From Kofleriaceae bacterium (lineage in GTDB: Bacteria > Myxococcota_A > Polyangia > Haliangiales > Haliangiaceae), in contig JANXOP010000302.1 of NCBI GenBank assembly GCA_025357755.1, forward strand, positions 1 through 64,000: 64,000 nucleotides of DNA, read 5' to 3'. The notes beneath the pieces are model-generated. The model was not told the DNA's origin. It did no database searches and worked only from the letters and a program-made list of their open reading frames with translations. The translations under genes and the position numbers were made by a program. This document shows positions 28,724 to 37,718 of this stretch, one piece after another (the stretch's first letter is position 1; every line of letters begins with the position of its first letter).

Positions 28724-28744
28724 CGAGCTCTAGCGAGCTCTAGC
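28715..28744 (+). repeat. 10-bp tandem repeat x3 over a stop codon
   Basis: Three exact copies of GAGCTCTAGC run from within the last codons of the preceding gene, include its TAG stop (28721-28723) and continue into the gap. The palindrome GAGCTC in each unit would let neighbouring copies pair as small hairpins. The gap lies between convergent genes. Since 10 bp is not a multiple of three, copy-number change would shift the tail frame. Confidence 0.9.
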
Positions 28745-28776
28745 GAGGCCCGGTTCGTCGCGTGGACGACCGAACG

Positions 28777-30471
28777 CTATTTCTCGTCGGCGTCTTCGCT
28801 GAGGTACGCGAGGATCACTTCGTCGAGACTCTTCTCGCTGATCAGGCCCTGACCGAAGCCTCGGCCTTCATCCTCGCGCGCCTTGCGGACTTTCGGAGCG
28901 GGGGTGCCTGGCGGCTTCGCGGGCGCGCCAACGATCACCGCCGGCCTCGTCATTACGACGTTGCCCGACGAGTGGGGACCCGTCGTGCTCGTGCTGTTCG
29001 TCGCGGTGCGGCTCGTGATCGGCGCGGTGAGATGCGGGGTCCGTGTCGGCGTCTGCGTGCGTCCACCGTCGGGCGCTTGCGGAATTCCATCGGAAGGCGG
29101 TGTCGTCGGTGCGCGAGGGATGCCATCGGACTGCGGCGTCCGTGCTTGCTGCTGCGGCACGCTCGGAACCGGTGGTGTCGAGGGTGCGCCCGTGCGCGCC
29201 GAGCCAGGCTGCGAGGTCTGCGCTTGGGTCGGCGCCCGGCGCGGCGGGGTCAGACCGGCGGGCACCGCGACGCGCCCGGTGAGCTCGCGCAGCGGCACGT
29301 TCTCTTGCGACGCGACATCACGGCGACGCATCGAGTACTGACCCGGACGTTCCGATCGCTCGCCCGGCGGCGGCTCGACGGACGGAGGAGCCGGCGCGTA
29401 GATCTCGATCGCTTCACTCTCGCCGCGATTGCGTTGCGCATCGGTTGGCAACGGCCGCGAAACCACCGCCGGCGGTGTGACCGCAGGACGCGACGGCGGA
29501 CGCACCGCAGGCAACGTCGCCGCACCGTGGCTCGGAGGGCGGGACGGATTGGCCATCCGCGTCGATTGATGCTCGGGCGCCGCGCGCGGCGGGATGCCAT
29601 CGCTCGGAATCGTCTGGTCGGGACCGATCGGCGAAGGGATGCCGTCCTCGTACGGATTGTCGACGGCGGTATCGCGCGGCGTGCGCAGCCGGCCGCTCTC
29701 GCCCGGCTCACCCCGCTCACCCGGCTCGTGCTTGATGATCTCGATCTCCGGCGACGAATCGATCGAGAGCGGCATCGACGTGCGGCTCTGCTGATTGCCA
29801 ACGGTCGCCGTGCGGCCCGGAATCGGCGGCGGTGCGCTGCGCTGAGGAGGGACCGCGGGCGGGCGAAGGCCCGGGTTGGACGTCGCGGGTGCGTTCGCGG
29901 CCGGCTCGGAGTCCGGCGGCGGCATGCTGCGGAACTGCGAGCCCTTGCTCGTGCGATCCGCGGTCTGCGTCCGTGGCTTCGCGGTTTCTTGAGGCGGCGG
30001 GACGGTACTCTTGCGTTTGGCGCGCGCGGGCACGGGAGGCATCAGGTCGACCGGCGAGTCCGGCGGGCCACCCGGATCGGTCCCAGCACGGTCGATCGCA
30101 TCCGGGGGTTCGACGCCCGGCTCGATCGTGATCTCTGGATCGGAGACCCGCAGGCCGGGAGTCGCGGCGACCTCGCGCGGCTCGAGCCCCTCGACGTTGG
30201 CGAGGTACACGTCGATCTTGTCGTCGAACGTGTGGATCTTGAGGTCCCGCAGCACCGCCTTGTGCTGGGACTGCATCAACGACTTGATCGCGTCTTCGGA
30301 CGCGCTTCCGTCGTAGACCAGCTTTCTGGACGAGATGATCACGCCCTCGTGAAAGAGGTGCGTGAACAAATGGGGGCTCATGACACCCGAGTCCTCGGTC
30401 TGGACGTGAAAAACCAGACCTCGGTACCGGACGTTATGGTTGTACCCGAGGATGGGTGAGCGCTTGGCCAC
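28777..30471 (-). CDS. Proline-rich protein with a conserved N-terminal domain
   Basis: The 564-aa product (GTG start) has a folded N-terminal block of about 80 residues (YNHNVRYRGLVFHVQTEDSG, HLFTHLFHEGVIISSRKLVYD) followed by about 440 Pro/Ser/Thr/Arg-rich residues with little order and many PxxP-like motifs. The end is folded again, with EKSLDEVILAYLSEDADEK. The N-terminal block resembles a conserved opening of delta-proteobacterial hypothetical proteins. No signal peptide or membrane segment is seen, so it is likely cytoplasmic. It may serve as a scaffold, but that is only a guess. Confidence 0.78.
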   Translation of the reverse strand: MAKRSPILGYNHNVRYRGLVFHVQTEDSGVMSPHLFTHLFHEGVIISSRKLVYDGSASEDAIKSLMQSQHKAVLRDLKIHTFDDKIDVYLANVEGLEPREVAATPGLRVSDPEITIEPGVEPPDAIDRAGTDPGGPPDSPVDLMPPVPARAKRKSTVPPPQETAKPRTQTADRTSKGSQFRSMPPPDSEPAANAPATSNPGLRPPAVPPQRSAPPPIPGRTATVGNQQSRTSMPLSIDSSPEIEIIKHEPGERGEPGESGRLRTPRDTAVDNPYEDGIPSPIGPDQTIPSDGIPPRAAPEHQSTRMANPSRPPSHGAATLPAVRPPSRPAVTPPAVVSRPLPTDAQRNRGESEAIEIYAPAPPSVEPPPGERSERPGQYSMRRRDVASQENVPLRELTGRVAVPAGLTPPRRAPTQAQTSQPGSARTGAPSTPPVPSVPQQQARTPQSDGIPRAPTTPPSDGIPQAPDGGRTQTPTRTPHLTAPITSRTATNSTSTTGPHSSGNVVMTRPAVIVGAPAKPPGTPAPKVRKAREDEGRGFGQGLISEKSLDEVILAYLSEDADEK

Positions 30472-30541
30472 CGGGCTTACAAGGTACCACGTCGGGCCGG
30501 GCTTGTAATTCCGCCGCCAGGTTGGTACTCACACAAACTCG

Positions 30542-30585
30542 GGCTCCAATCCAGGAGCCGATTTGGAGGACCCCGTCTAGCGGGG
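30542..30585 (+). promoter_or_regulatory. Two hairpins in the leader of the gene at 30598
   Basis: GGCTCC (30542-30547) pairs with GGAGCC (30554-30559), and CCCCG (30571-30575) pairs with CGGGG (30581-30585), within the 126-base divergent gap 30472-30597. The second hairpin ends 12 bases before the GTG start and could hide the ribosome site. Stems are short; the regulatory reading is inference. Confidence 0.3.
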
Positions 30586-30597
30586 TGAGCATATCTC

Positions 30598-31197
30598 GTG
30601 GCTATCAATGCGGAGTCCCAGTTCGTCGAGCTCGTCCGGTCGTGGCTTGTTTCGTTACCCCATGACCTGAAGATCGCGTTCGATGCGATGGACGACGAGA
30701 ACCTGCCGCGCAGCACGCGCGAGCTGGCTACCGGCGTCGCAATGTACATTTGCTCCCCCAAGGAGTCGGTCCAGGGCAACGACGCGGTGGTCAGCTTTGC
30801 TGACGACGCGGTGCTGCTACGGCTCGCACTCCAGAAGGCGTTCGGCAAGGGTGAGGACGAGGACGCGTTCCGCGACCGTTTCCCCGAGCTGTTCGAGCAC
30901 CTCGAAGCGAACCTCGCGCTCTGCAAGTCCTTGATGGGCGAGCTGATGTCGTGGCTCGAGTCGAAGGTCGGCACGCTGGCGGTGAAGACGGCCAGCTACA
31001 AGGGCAAGAAGCTCGCGATGTACCTCGACAACGAGGAAGCACGCGAGCAACTCGTCGACGATGGCTTGGTGTTCCGCACCGACTATCCCGTCGACGAGAA
31101 GACCATTGGCGACAAGCTCAAGAAGGCGACCACGATCATCGAAGCGATGAAGCGTGCTCGTGCCGATGAAGCTCGCGCCAAGGGCATCTCGGCGTAG
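30598..31197 (+). CDS. DUF1232 (YkvA)-like soluble protein
   Basis: The 199-aa protein (GTG start) has no signal peptide. Residues about 45-85 (AMYICSPKESVQGNDAVVSFADDAVLLRLALQKAF) resemble the DUF1232/YkvA core, in which a hydrophobic helix is followed by an Asp-Asp pair, but here the helices are less hydrophobic. The C-terminal half is charged and helical (SYKGKKLAMYLDNEEAREQLVDDGLVF). The DUF1232 family has no firm function. It converges with murI with only 14 bases between stops. Confidence 0.6.
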   Translation: MAINAESQFVELVRSWLVSLPHDLKIAFDAMDDENLPRSTRELATGVAMYICSPKESVQGNDAVVSFADDAVLLRLALQKAFGKGEDEDAFRDRFPELFEHLEANLALCKSLMGELMSWLESKVGTLAVKTASYKGKKLAMYLDNEEAREQLVDDGLVFRTDYPVDEKTIGDKLKKATTIIEAMKRARADEARAKGISA

Positions 31198-31211
31198 CAG
31201 CTACCGAGCGG

Positions 31212-32021
31212 CTACAAATCGACGAGCTCGAAGCCGGTGAGCGGCTCCCCGAGAAATCGGGGCGCAAGCTCGTCGAGCCGCGAGGTATCGGTCGCGAAGC
31301 AGTCGAGCCGCCCCGCCGTGCTGCGCCGATTCGCGCCGCTCCCGAGCGCTTCTTTGGCCATCTCGGCCATCGCGCCCGCAGAATCGACGACGGCCACCTC
31401 GTGCTTCGCGAGCTCGTTCGCGACGCGATGGAGCACGTTTGCGAGCAGCGGATAGTGCGTGCACCCGAGGACGAGCGTGTCGATCGCGGGATCCTGGACG
31501 AACAGTTGCGTGAGGTAGCGCCGCGCGACGAGCATCGCGATGTCGTCGTCGGTCCAGCCCTCTTCGGCGAGCGGCACGAGCAAGGGACATGCGAGCTGCG
31601 TGAGCTTCGCGGCCGGGTCGCGTGCCGCGATCGCGCGACCGTAGGCATTCGAGCGCACGGTCCCGAGCGTGCCGATCACGCCGATGTGACCGTGCTTGGT
31701 CGCCGCGAGGGCGCTCGTCGCGCCGGGCTCGACCGCGCCGATCACCGGCACGCGCGTCGCTTCCTGGAGCGCCGGCAGGGCGTTCGCAGACGCCGTGTTA
31801 CAGGCGATCAGCACCATCTTGACGCCGCGATCGAGCAAGAATTGCTGGCAACCGAGCGAGTATTTCTCGACCGTGCGCGGGCTCTTACTTCCATAAGGAA
31901 CGCGCGCGGTGTCGCCGAGATAAACGATGTCTTCACCGGGCAGCGCCGTGCGAAGAGCTCTCACGACTGTGAGTCCGCCCACACCGGAATCGAACACCCC
32001 GATCGGGTGACGCTTCGTCAT
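31212..32021 (-). CDS. murI: Glutamate racemase
   Basis: MurI makes D-Glu for the muropeptide stem. The 269-aa protein from ATG 32021 starts [13 protein letters not shown] with Asp11, and has the two catalytic cysteines in IACNTASAN (Cys74) and LGCTHYPLL (Cys187). VEPGATSAL and [13 protein letters not shown] are also typical. The frame is open for 38 more codons upstream, but those residues (with a cysteine-containing MASSLAGC start) are not part of the family and I left them out. It is some 28 kb from the murC-ddl cluster. Confidence 0.95.
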   Translation of the reverse strand: MTKRHPIGVFDSGVGGLTVVRALRTALPGEDIVYLGDTARVPYGSKSPRTVEKYSLGCQQFLLDRGVKMVLIACNTASANALPALQEATRVPVIGAVEPGATSALAATKHGHIGVIGTLGTVRSNAYGRAIAARDPAAKLTQLACPLLVPLAEEGWTDDDIAMLVARRYLTQLFVQDPAIDTLVLGCTHYPLLANVLHRVANELAKHEVAVVDSAGAMAEMAKEALGSGANRRSTAGRLDCFATDTSRLDELAPRFLGEPLTGFELVDL

Positions 32022-32117
32022 AGGATTTGTGCCCTTCTCCGACGAAGAGAGGGTTCTATAAGACGACGTCGACTCTTGCCCCATGGCGTCTCCGGATTGC
32101 GACTGACTGTCACAGCC

Positions 32118-32133
32118 GGCAAGTGAACTTGCC
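32118..32133. promoter_or_regulatory. Inverted repeat between murI and a small membrane-protein gene
   Basis: GGCAAGT (32118-32124) and ACTTGCC (32127-32133) form a perfect 7-bp inverted repeat separated by GA. It lies about 100 bases upstream of murI and just downstream of the small gene at 32166-32417, both minus strand. It could be an operator or a weak terminator without a U-run. Confidence 0.35.
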
Positions 32134-32165
32134 ATGAAGCGAGCGACATTCGCTACGGAAACGCG

Positions 32166-32417
32166 TCAGCGACGCGAACGCTTCCGCGATGTTTTAGAGG
32201 CGGATCGACGGGACTTGCGCCCTTCGAATGCCCACAAAAGATCGAGGAAGGTCGCGGGCTTCTGGGAGAGTCCCGCGTAAAACTGCGTGATGCCGGGCAT
32301 GCAAAGCTCGGCTTCAGGCAGCTGATGCTCGGTAATACGACCCTGCATTAGCGCGAGCCCAATGAGCACGATCGGGACCAAGATCCGAAGCAGCGTTCTC
32401 CGACGGAGATTTCGCAC
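32166..32417 (-). CDS. Small single-pass membrane protein, unknown
   Basis: This 83-aa reading frame (GTG start) has a basic N-terminus (RNLRRRTLLR), one hydrophobic helix (ILVPIVLIGLALM) and a basic Ser/Arg/Lys-rich tail (RKSRRSASKTSRKRSRR). A strongly basic tail after a membrane segment is unusual and could bind nucleic acid or acidic lipids if the tail faces the cytoplasm. It sits 51 bases from the divergent HD-domain gene. Short length lowers confidence. Confidence 0.5.
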   Translation of the reverse strand: MRNLRRRTLLRILVPIVLIGLALMQGRITEHQLPEAELCMPGITQFYAGLSQKPATFLDLLWAFEGRKSRRSASKTSRKRSRR

Positions 32418-32467
32418 GTAACGTCCATTCGTATGTGCGGGTAGTCTCGTGATAGAGGTTCCACGCC

Positions 32468-33589
32468 GTGTCGTCCGAGCAGACCGCAGTCGACCGAATT
32501 AGCGGCCTCGTAGAGGCAGATCCCGTCGTCATCGTCGAGGTGGCTGGGGCGATCTCATCCGAGGGCCGCGTCCCGCCCGAGGGCATCACGCGTGCCGCGC
32601 AGGACCACGTAGGACGCCTCGTCGACGCCGACAAGGTGCATCTCCGCGCGGCGGTCGAGACCACCCTCATGGGCAGGGATATCGATGTAGCGCTCGAGTG
32701 GCTGCAGCAGGTCGGCGCGATGAAGGTGCTGTTCCCGGAGCTCGAGGCGACGGTCGACCTGACCCAGGAAAATGACCGTCAGCACAAGGATGTGTGGGCT
32801 CACACCAAGCAGGTCGTGAAACAGACCGTGCGGCGCCCGCTTGTCCGCTGGGCCGCGCTGCTCCACGATATCGGCAAGGTTCCGACCCGCACGTTCACCG
32901 AGGCAGGCGTGCACTTCCATGGTCACGCCGAGGTCGGCGCGCGGATGTTCGACAAGATCCATGGGCGCTTTGCCTTCGCGCGCGACGAGCGTCAGACCAT
33001 CCGCTTCCTCGTGAAGCACCACCTGCGCACGAACCAGTACAGCCTGCAGTGGTCGGACTCGGCGGTGCGTCGCTTCCACCGCGAGATGGGGCCGCACATG
33101 ACGGACCTCCTGGATCTGTCACGCGCCGACATCACGTCGAAGCGCCCGGGCCGCCGCAAGTCGCTGCTCGAGCAAATCTCGGCGCTCCACGATCGTGTCG
33201 AGATCCTCGTCGAGGCAGATGCGAAGCTGCCGCCACTACCGGGAGGCGTCGGGACCGCGATCATGGACGCGTTCGAGATCGCGCCGAGCCGCCTGATCGG
33301 CGATCTGAAGCGCCTGCTCGAGGCGGCGATCACGCGCGGCGAGCTCGAGCCGCGCCGCGAAGACGGCTACTACGTGACGTTCCTCGCGCGCGAGAACCTC
33401 GTGCCGAATGTCGCCGAGGAGCTACGCGCGAAGATAGCCTCCGGCGTGATGTTCGAAGACAGCGACGAAGGCGCGCACAAGGGCGTCGACCCCGAGGACG
33501 ATTCGCCGGGCGTGCTGTCCTGTGGTCACGATCCCGAGAATGATCCGTGCCTGCATCGCGACGTCGATCCTCAGGACGTTCGTCGCTAG
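32468..33589 (+). CDS. HD-domain protein resembling the C-terminal half of a CCA-adding enzyme
   Basis: The 373-aa protein (GTG start, AGAGG about 10 bases upstream) matches the body, HD and tail parts of the tRNA nucleotidyltransferase/poly(A) polymerase family. FDR-like neck: AMKVLFPELEATVDLTQEN; HD: HKDVWAHT with His106 and LLHDIGKV with His133-Asp134; tail: IGDLKRLLEAAITRGELE. The nucleotidyltransferase head with its GxxRD/DxD signature is missing: the first ~85 residues show none of it. I infer a stand-alone phosphohydrolase or a tRNA-binding remnant. A separate, complete cca elsewhere in the genome would be expected. Confidence 0.85.
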   Translation: MSSEQTAVDRISGLVEADPVVIVEVAGAISSEGRVPPEGITRAAQDHVGRLVDADKVHLRAAVETTLMGRDIDVALEWLQQVGAMKVLFPELEATVDLTQENDRQHKDVWAHTKQVVKQTVRRPLVRWAALLHDIGKVPTRTFTEAGVHFHGHAEVGARMFDKIHGRFAFARDERQTIRFLVKHHLRTNQYSLQWSDSAVRRFHREMGPHMTDLLDLSRADITSKRPGRRKSLLEQISALHDRVEILVEADAKLPPLPGGVGTAIMDAFEIAPSRLIGDLKRLLEAAITRGELEPRREDGYYVTFLARENLVPNVAEELRAKIASGVMFEDSDEGAHKGVDPEDDSPGVLSCGHDPENDPCLHRDVDPQDVRR

Positions 33590-33595
33590 CAAGCG

Positions 33596-34794
33596 TCAGA
33601 GACTACGCTTCGGCGACACGACCGCGGACGCGACGAGCAAGCCGCACGCGATAGCGAGTGCGACGACGAACATCGCGAACAAGGTCTCGACACCCGACAT
33701 CGTGTCCTTGTCGAGCAGCGATGTCATGCCGCGAAAGCCGAGGCTTCCCGGCACGAGCAGGAACACCGCGGGCACCTGGAGGACCTGAGCCGGCCGGTTG
33801 AGGTACCGCGCGTAGAGGTTCGAGAGGACGCCGAGGGCGAAGGCGCCGACGAGCACGCCCATCTGATTACCGAGCCAGATCGTGCCGAGACGGCTGCCGA
33901 CGTAACCGGTCACGCATGCCACGATGATCCAGCCGATCTGCTTCCACTTCGCCTGGACCACGACCGCGACGCCGAACGACGCGACGCCGAGCGCCACCCA
34001 TTGCGCCCACTCCGGCAGCGGCACGGGAGCGTTGCCTCGGACGTGCACGATCGCGTGGGCGAGCTGTTCGCCGAGCGCGACCCCGACGACGAGCTCGAGC
34101 AAGACGATGACCGCGGCGACGAGCCGCGCGGTGCCAGAGATCAATTGCCTGGTCGCGAGCTCGCTCATCGCGATCGTGAGCGACATGCCGGGCAACAAGA
34201 TGATCAACGCGGCGACCGTGACGAGCGACGGATCGATCGCGGGCCAGAAGTGCGAGCCCACCGAGGCCGCGAACGCCGCGAAGGCCGCCGAGACGAGCTC
34301 GAGCACGCGCGCTTGGTCGATCGAGCGTGCGAGGTACTGGGTGAGGAACCCGAGGACGAGACCGATCGCGCCCGCCGCCGCGACGTCCTCGATCCCACCA
34401 CCGAAGAACACCGCGAGAGAGGCGGCCGTGACGCCACCCATCAAGGTGCCGACCGGTCGGTTGAACTGCGACGCCGAAACGACGATCTTCTCGAGCTCGA
34501 TCACGCCATCGGCCGGCGAGAGACGATGTGCGGCGACGTCTTCGGCGAGCTGATCGACCAGCGCGAGCTTGCCCATATCGAGCTCACCGGCTTCGACTCG
34601 CATCATTCGGGTCTTGAGCTCGGTCGGCCGGCCAAAGCTCATGATGATGGTGGTCGGCGTCGTGAACAGCTCGGCGTCGAGGCCGAGCCGGTCGCAGCAG
34701 TTCTTGAGGCCCTGCTCCAGGCGGTGCGCGGGGTCCCGTAGCGGTGCAGCGTTCGGCCCAAGGCCAGCACGAAGCCAACGGCGGACTCGTCCAT
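33596..34794 (-). pseudogene. ThrE-like threonine/serine exporter, frameshifted
   Basis: The large frame (33596-34642) encodes most of a PF06738-type exporter with about ten membrane helices: MSFGRPTELKTRMMRVEAG, then FGGGIEDVAAAGAIGLVLGFL and LLPGMSLTIAMSELATRQ, then a ThrE_2-like half. The N-terminal cytosolic piece is in another frame: ATG 34794 gives MDESAVGFVLALGRTLHRYGTP. Supplying one base at the CCCC run (34730-34733, minus strand) joins it to HRLEQGLKNCCDRLGLDAEL and TTPTTIIMSF, exactly the family order. So the gene has a one-base deletion, or the assembly does. It converges with the HD gene (6 bases between). Confidence 0.85.
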
Positions 34795-35127
34795 TACGGC
34801 TGCAGAATATGGGGCGGCGCCCGAAAACACGAACGCCCGGGCGGCAACCCAGGCGTTCGCGCGGTCCGAAGACCCTAACTAATTAGTTTAATTGGCAGTT
34901 CGTCGGAATTAAGTAGGTAGCGACGAACCCACGTGAGGCGGCAACCTCAGCGCGAACCCCACTGAAGCAACTACCGCGCCATCGCGACCCACCCTCACGC
35001 AATGGCTTGTTTTCGTGGAACTCCCGTGTTAACGAGGCTATCGAATCCCGCTCCAAGCGAGCCCGATATGCGACATCCGTGTCGCGCGGCTCCGGAGCAT
35101 ACGCAACGAATTGCAGAGCGGCTCTAA
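34795..35127. promoter_or_regulatory. 333-base gap before the RNase E/G gene with two symmetric elements
   Basis: No convincing gene is visible here. CGAACGCC (34830-34837) pairs with GGCGTTCG (34852-34859) around a GC-rich loop, a possible terminator or attenuator for either strand. AACTAATTAGTT (34877-34888) is a perfect 12-bp palindrome in an AT-rich patch, unlike the surrounding GC-rich DNA, and looks like a protein-binding site. The remainder is probably a long leader of the RNase E/G gene (start 35128). RNase E mRNAs are known to be autoregulated through the leader in E. coli; the same here is only inference. Confidence 0.4.
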
Positions 35128-36906
<1,779 letters not shown>

Positions 36907-37048
36907 CTCCCGCGCAGCTCGCGCAGCGCTTCGGTCATGATCTGCGTGGCGTAACACCAACATCCGCACGGCACTAACTAGATCGTGACGACATCTCGCC
37001 ACGCGCGAACAGGTGCTCAGGTGCGGTCCGGTCGAGTAGGCTAGCGCC

Positions 37049-37540
37049 GTGACCACCCGCCACGTCATCAAGATAGCGCGCGAGCAGTACAAGTTCTCGT
37101 GTGCACACATGACCGTGTTTCCGGACGGCACCAAAGAACGGTTGCACGGTCACAACTACTCGATCGCGGTGGACCTCGAGGTGAACTCGATCGAGCTCGC
37201 GAAGATGATCCCGTTCCAGGTCCTCAAGCAGGCGCTCGCCGAGCTGTGCGCCACGTTCAAGGAGCACGTGCTGATCGCGACGAACAATCCGCACTTCGTG
37301 ATGAAGACCGAGCAGCCCGAGCTCGAGTTCACGCTGTGCGGCGAGCGCTACGTGCTGCCGCGTGGTGATGCGCTGCTGCTACCGCTCGACAACATCACCG
37401 CGGAGAGTCTCGCGGCGCATGTCGCAGAGCTGCTCGCACCCAAGCTGCGAGGACCGACGACGTTGGCGCTCGAAGTGACGGTCGAAGAGAGTCCCGGTCA
37501 GGGCGCGTCGACGACGATCTCGCTGAGCTCGCCGAGCTAG
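37049..37540 (+). CDS. 6-pyruvoyl-tetrahydropterin synthase/QueD-family protein
   Basis: The 163-aa protein (GTG start after AGG) has the T-fold zinc ligands: His20 in FSCAH, and His33 and His35 in LHGHNY. The family converts 7,8-dihydroneopterin triphosphate to 6-pyruvoyl-tetrahydropterin or 6-carboxy-tetrahydropterin (queuosine path). The expected catalytic Cys has no clear match in the typical position, so the exact reaction is unsure. No queC/queE/queF genes lie near it. It is flanked by a 142-base gap and a gene fragment. Confidence 0.82.
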   Translation: MTTRHVIKIAREQYKFSCAHMTVFPDGTKERLHGHNYSIAVDLEVNSIELAKMIPFQVLKQALAELCATFKEHVLIATNNPHFVMKTEQPELEFTLCGERYVLPRGDALLLPLDNITAESLAAHVAELLAPKLRGPTTLALEVTVEESPGQGASTTISLSSPS

Positions 37541-37543
37541 TAG

Positions 37544-37666
37544 CTGACACAGGCGGTTCAGAAGCTGCCAGAGGAGATCTCGAAGTTCAATCGCGGCGAC
37601 CGCGAGCAGGTCACCCGCGCGATTCGGCTCCTCACGACAAGTACGCCGACCTTCCTGCGCGCGTAA
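37544..37666 (+). other. Start-less reading frame, possible gene remnant
   Basis: Directly after a TAG at 37541, 40 codons run open to TAA 37664-37666 and read like the end of a real protein: a helix LTQAVQKLPEEISKFN followed by GDREQVTRAIRLLTTS. There is no ATG, GTG or TTG at its start. It may be the 3' end of a deleted gene. It overlaps the terminator of the opposite-strand subtilase gene by two bases. Confidence 0.3.
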
Positions 37667-37697
37667 AAAAGCTCGAGGAGCAATCAACTCCTCGAGC
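37665..37697 (-). terminator. Intrinsic terminator of the subtilase gene
   Basis: On the minus strand GCTCGAGGAG, a 7-base loop and CTCCTCGAGC form a perfect 10-bp stem (37671-37697), directly followed by six T (A6 at 37665-37670 on the plus strand). It lies about 20 bases after the subtilase stop. This is the clearest Rho-independent terminator in the window. Confidence 0.92.
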
Positions 37698-37718
37698 CAA
37701 ACGCCGCACGCGCGCCAG

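Noticed and set aside
32022-32135. N-terminal extension of MurI with a cysteine (MASSLAGC...)
   Set aside because: Conserved MurI sequence begins at 32021, and the added residues fit neither a lipoprotein nor the family.
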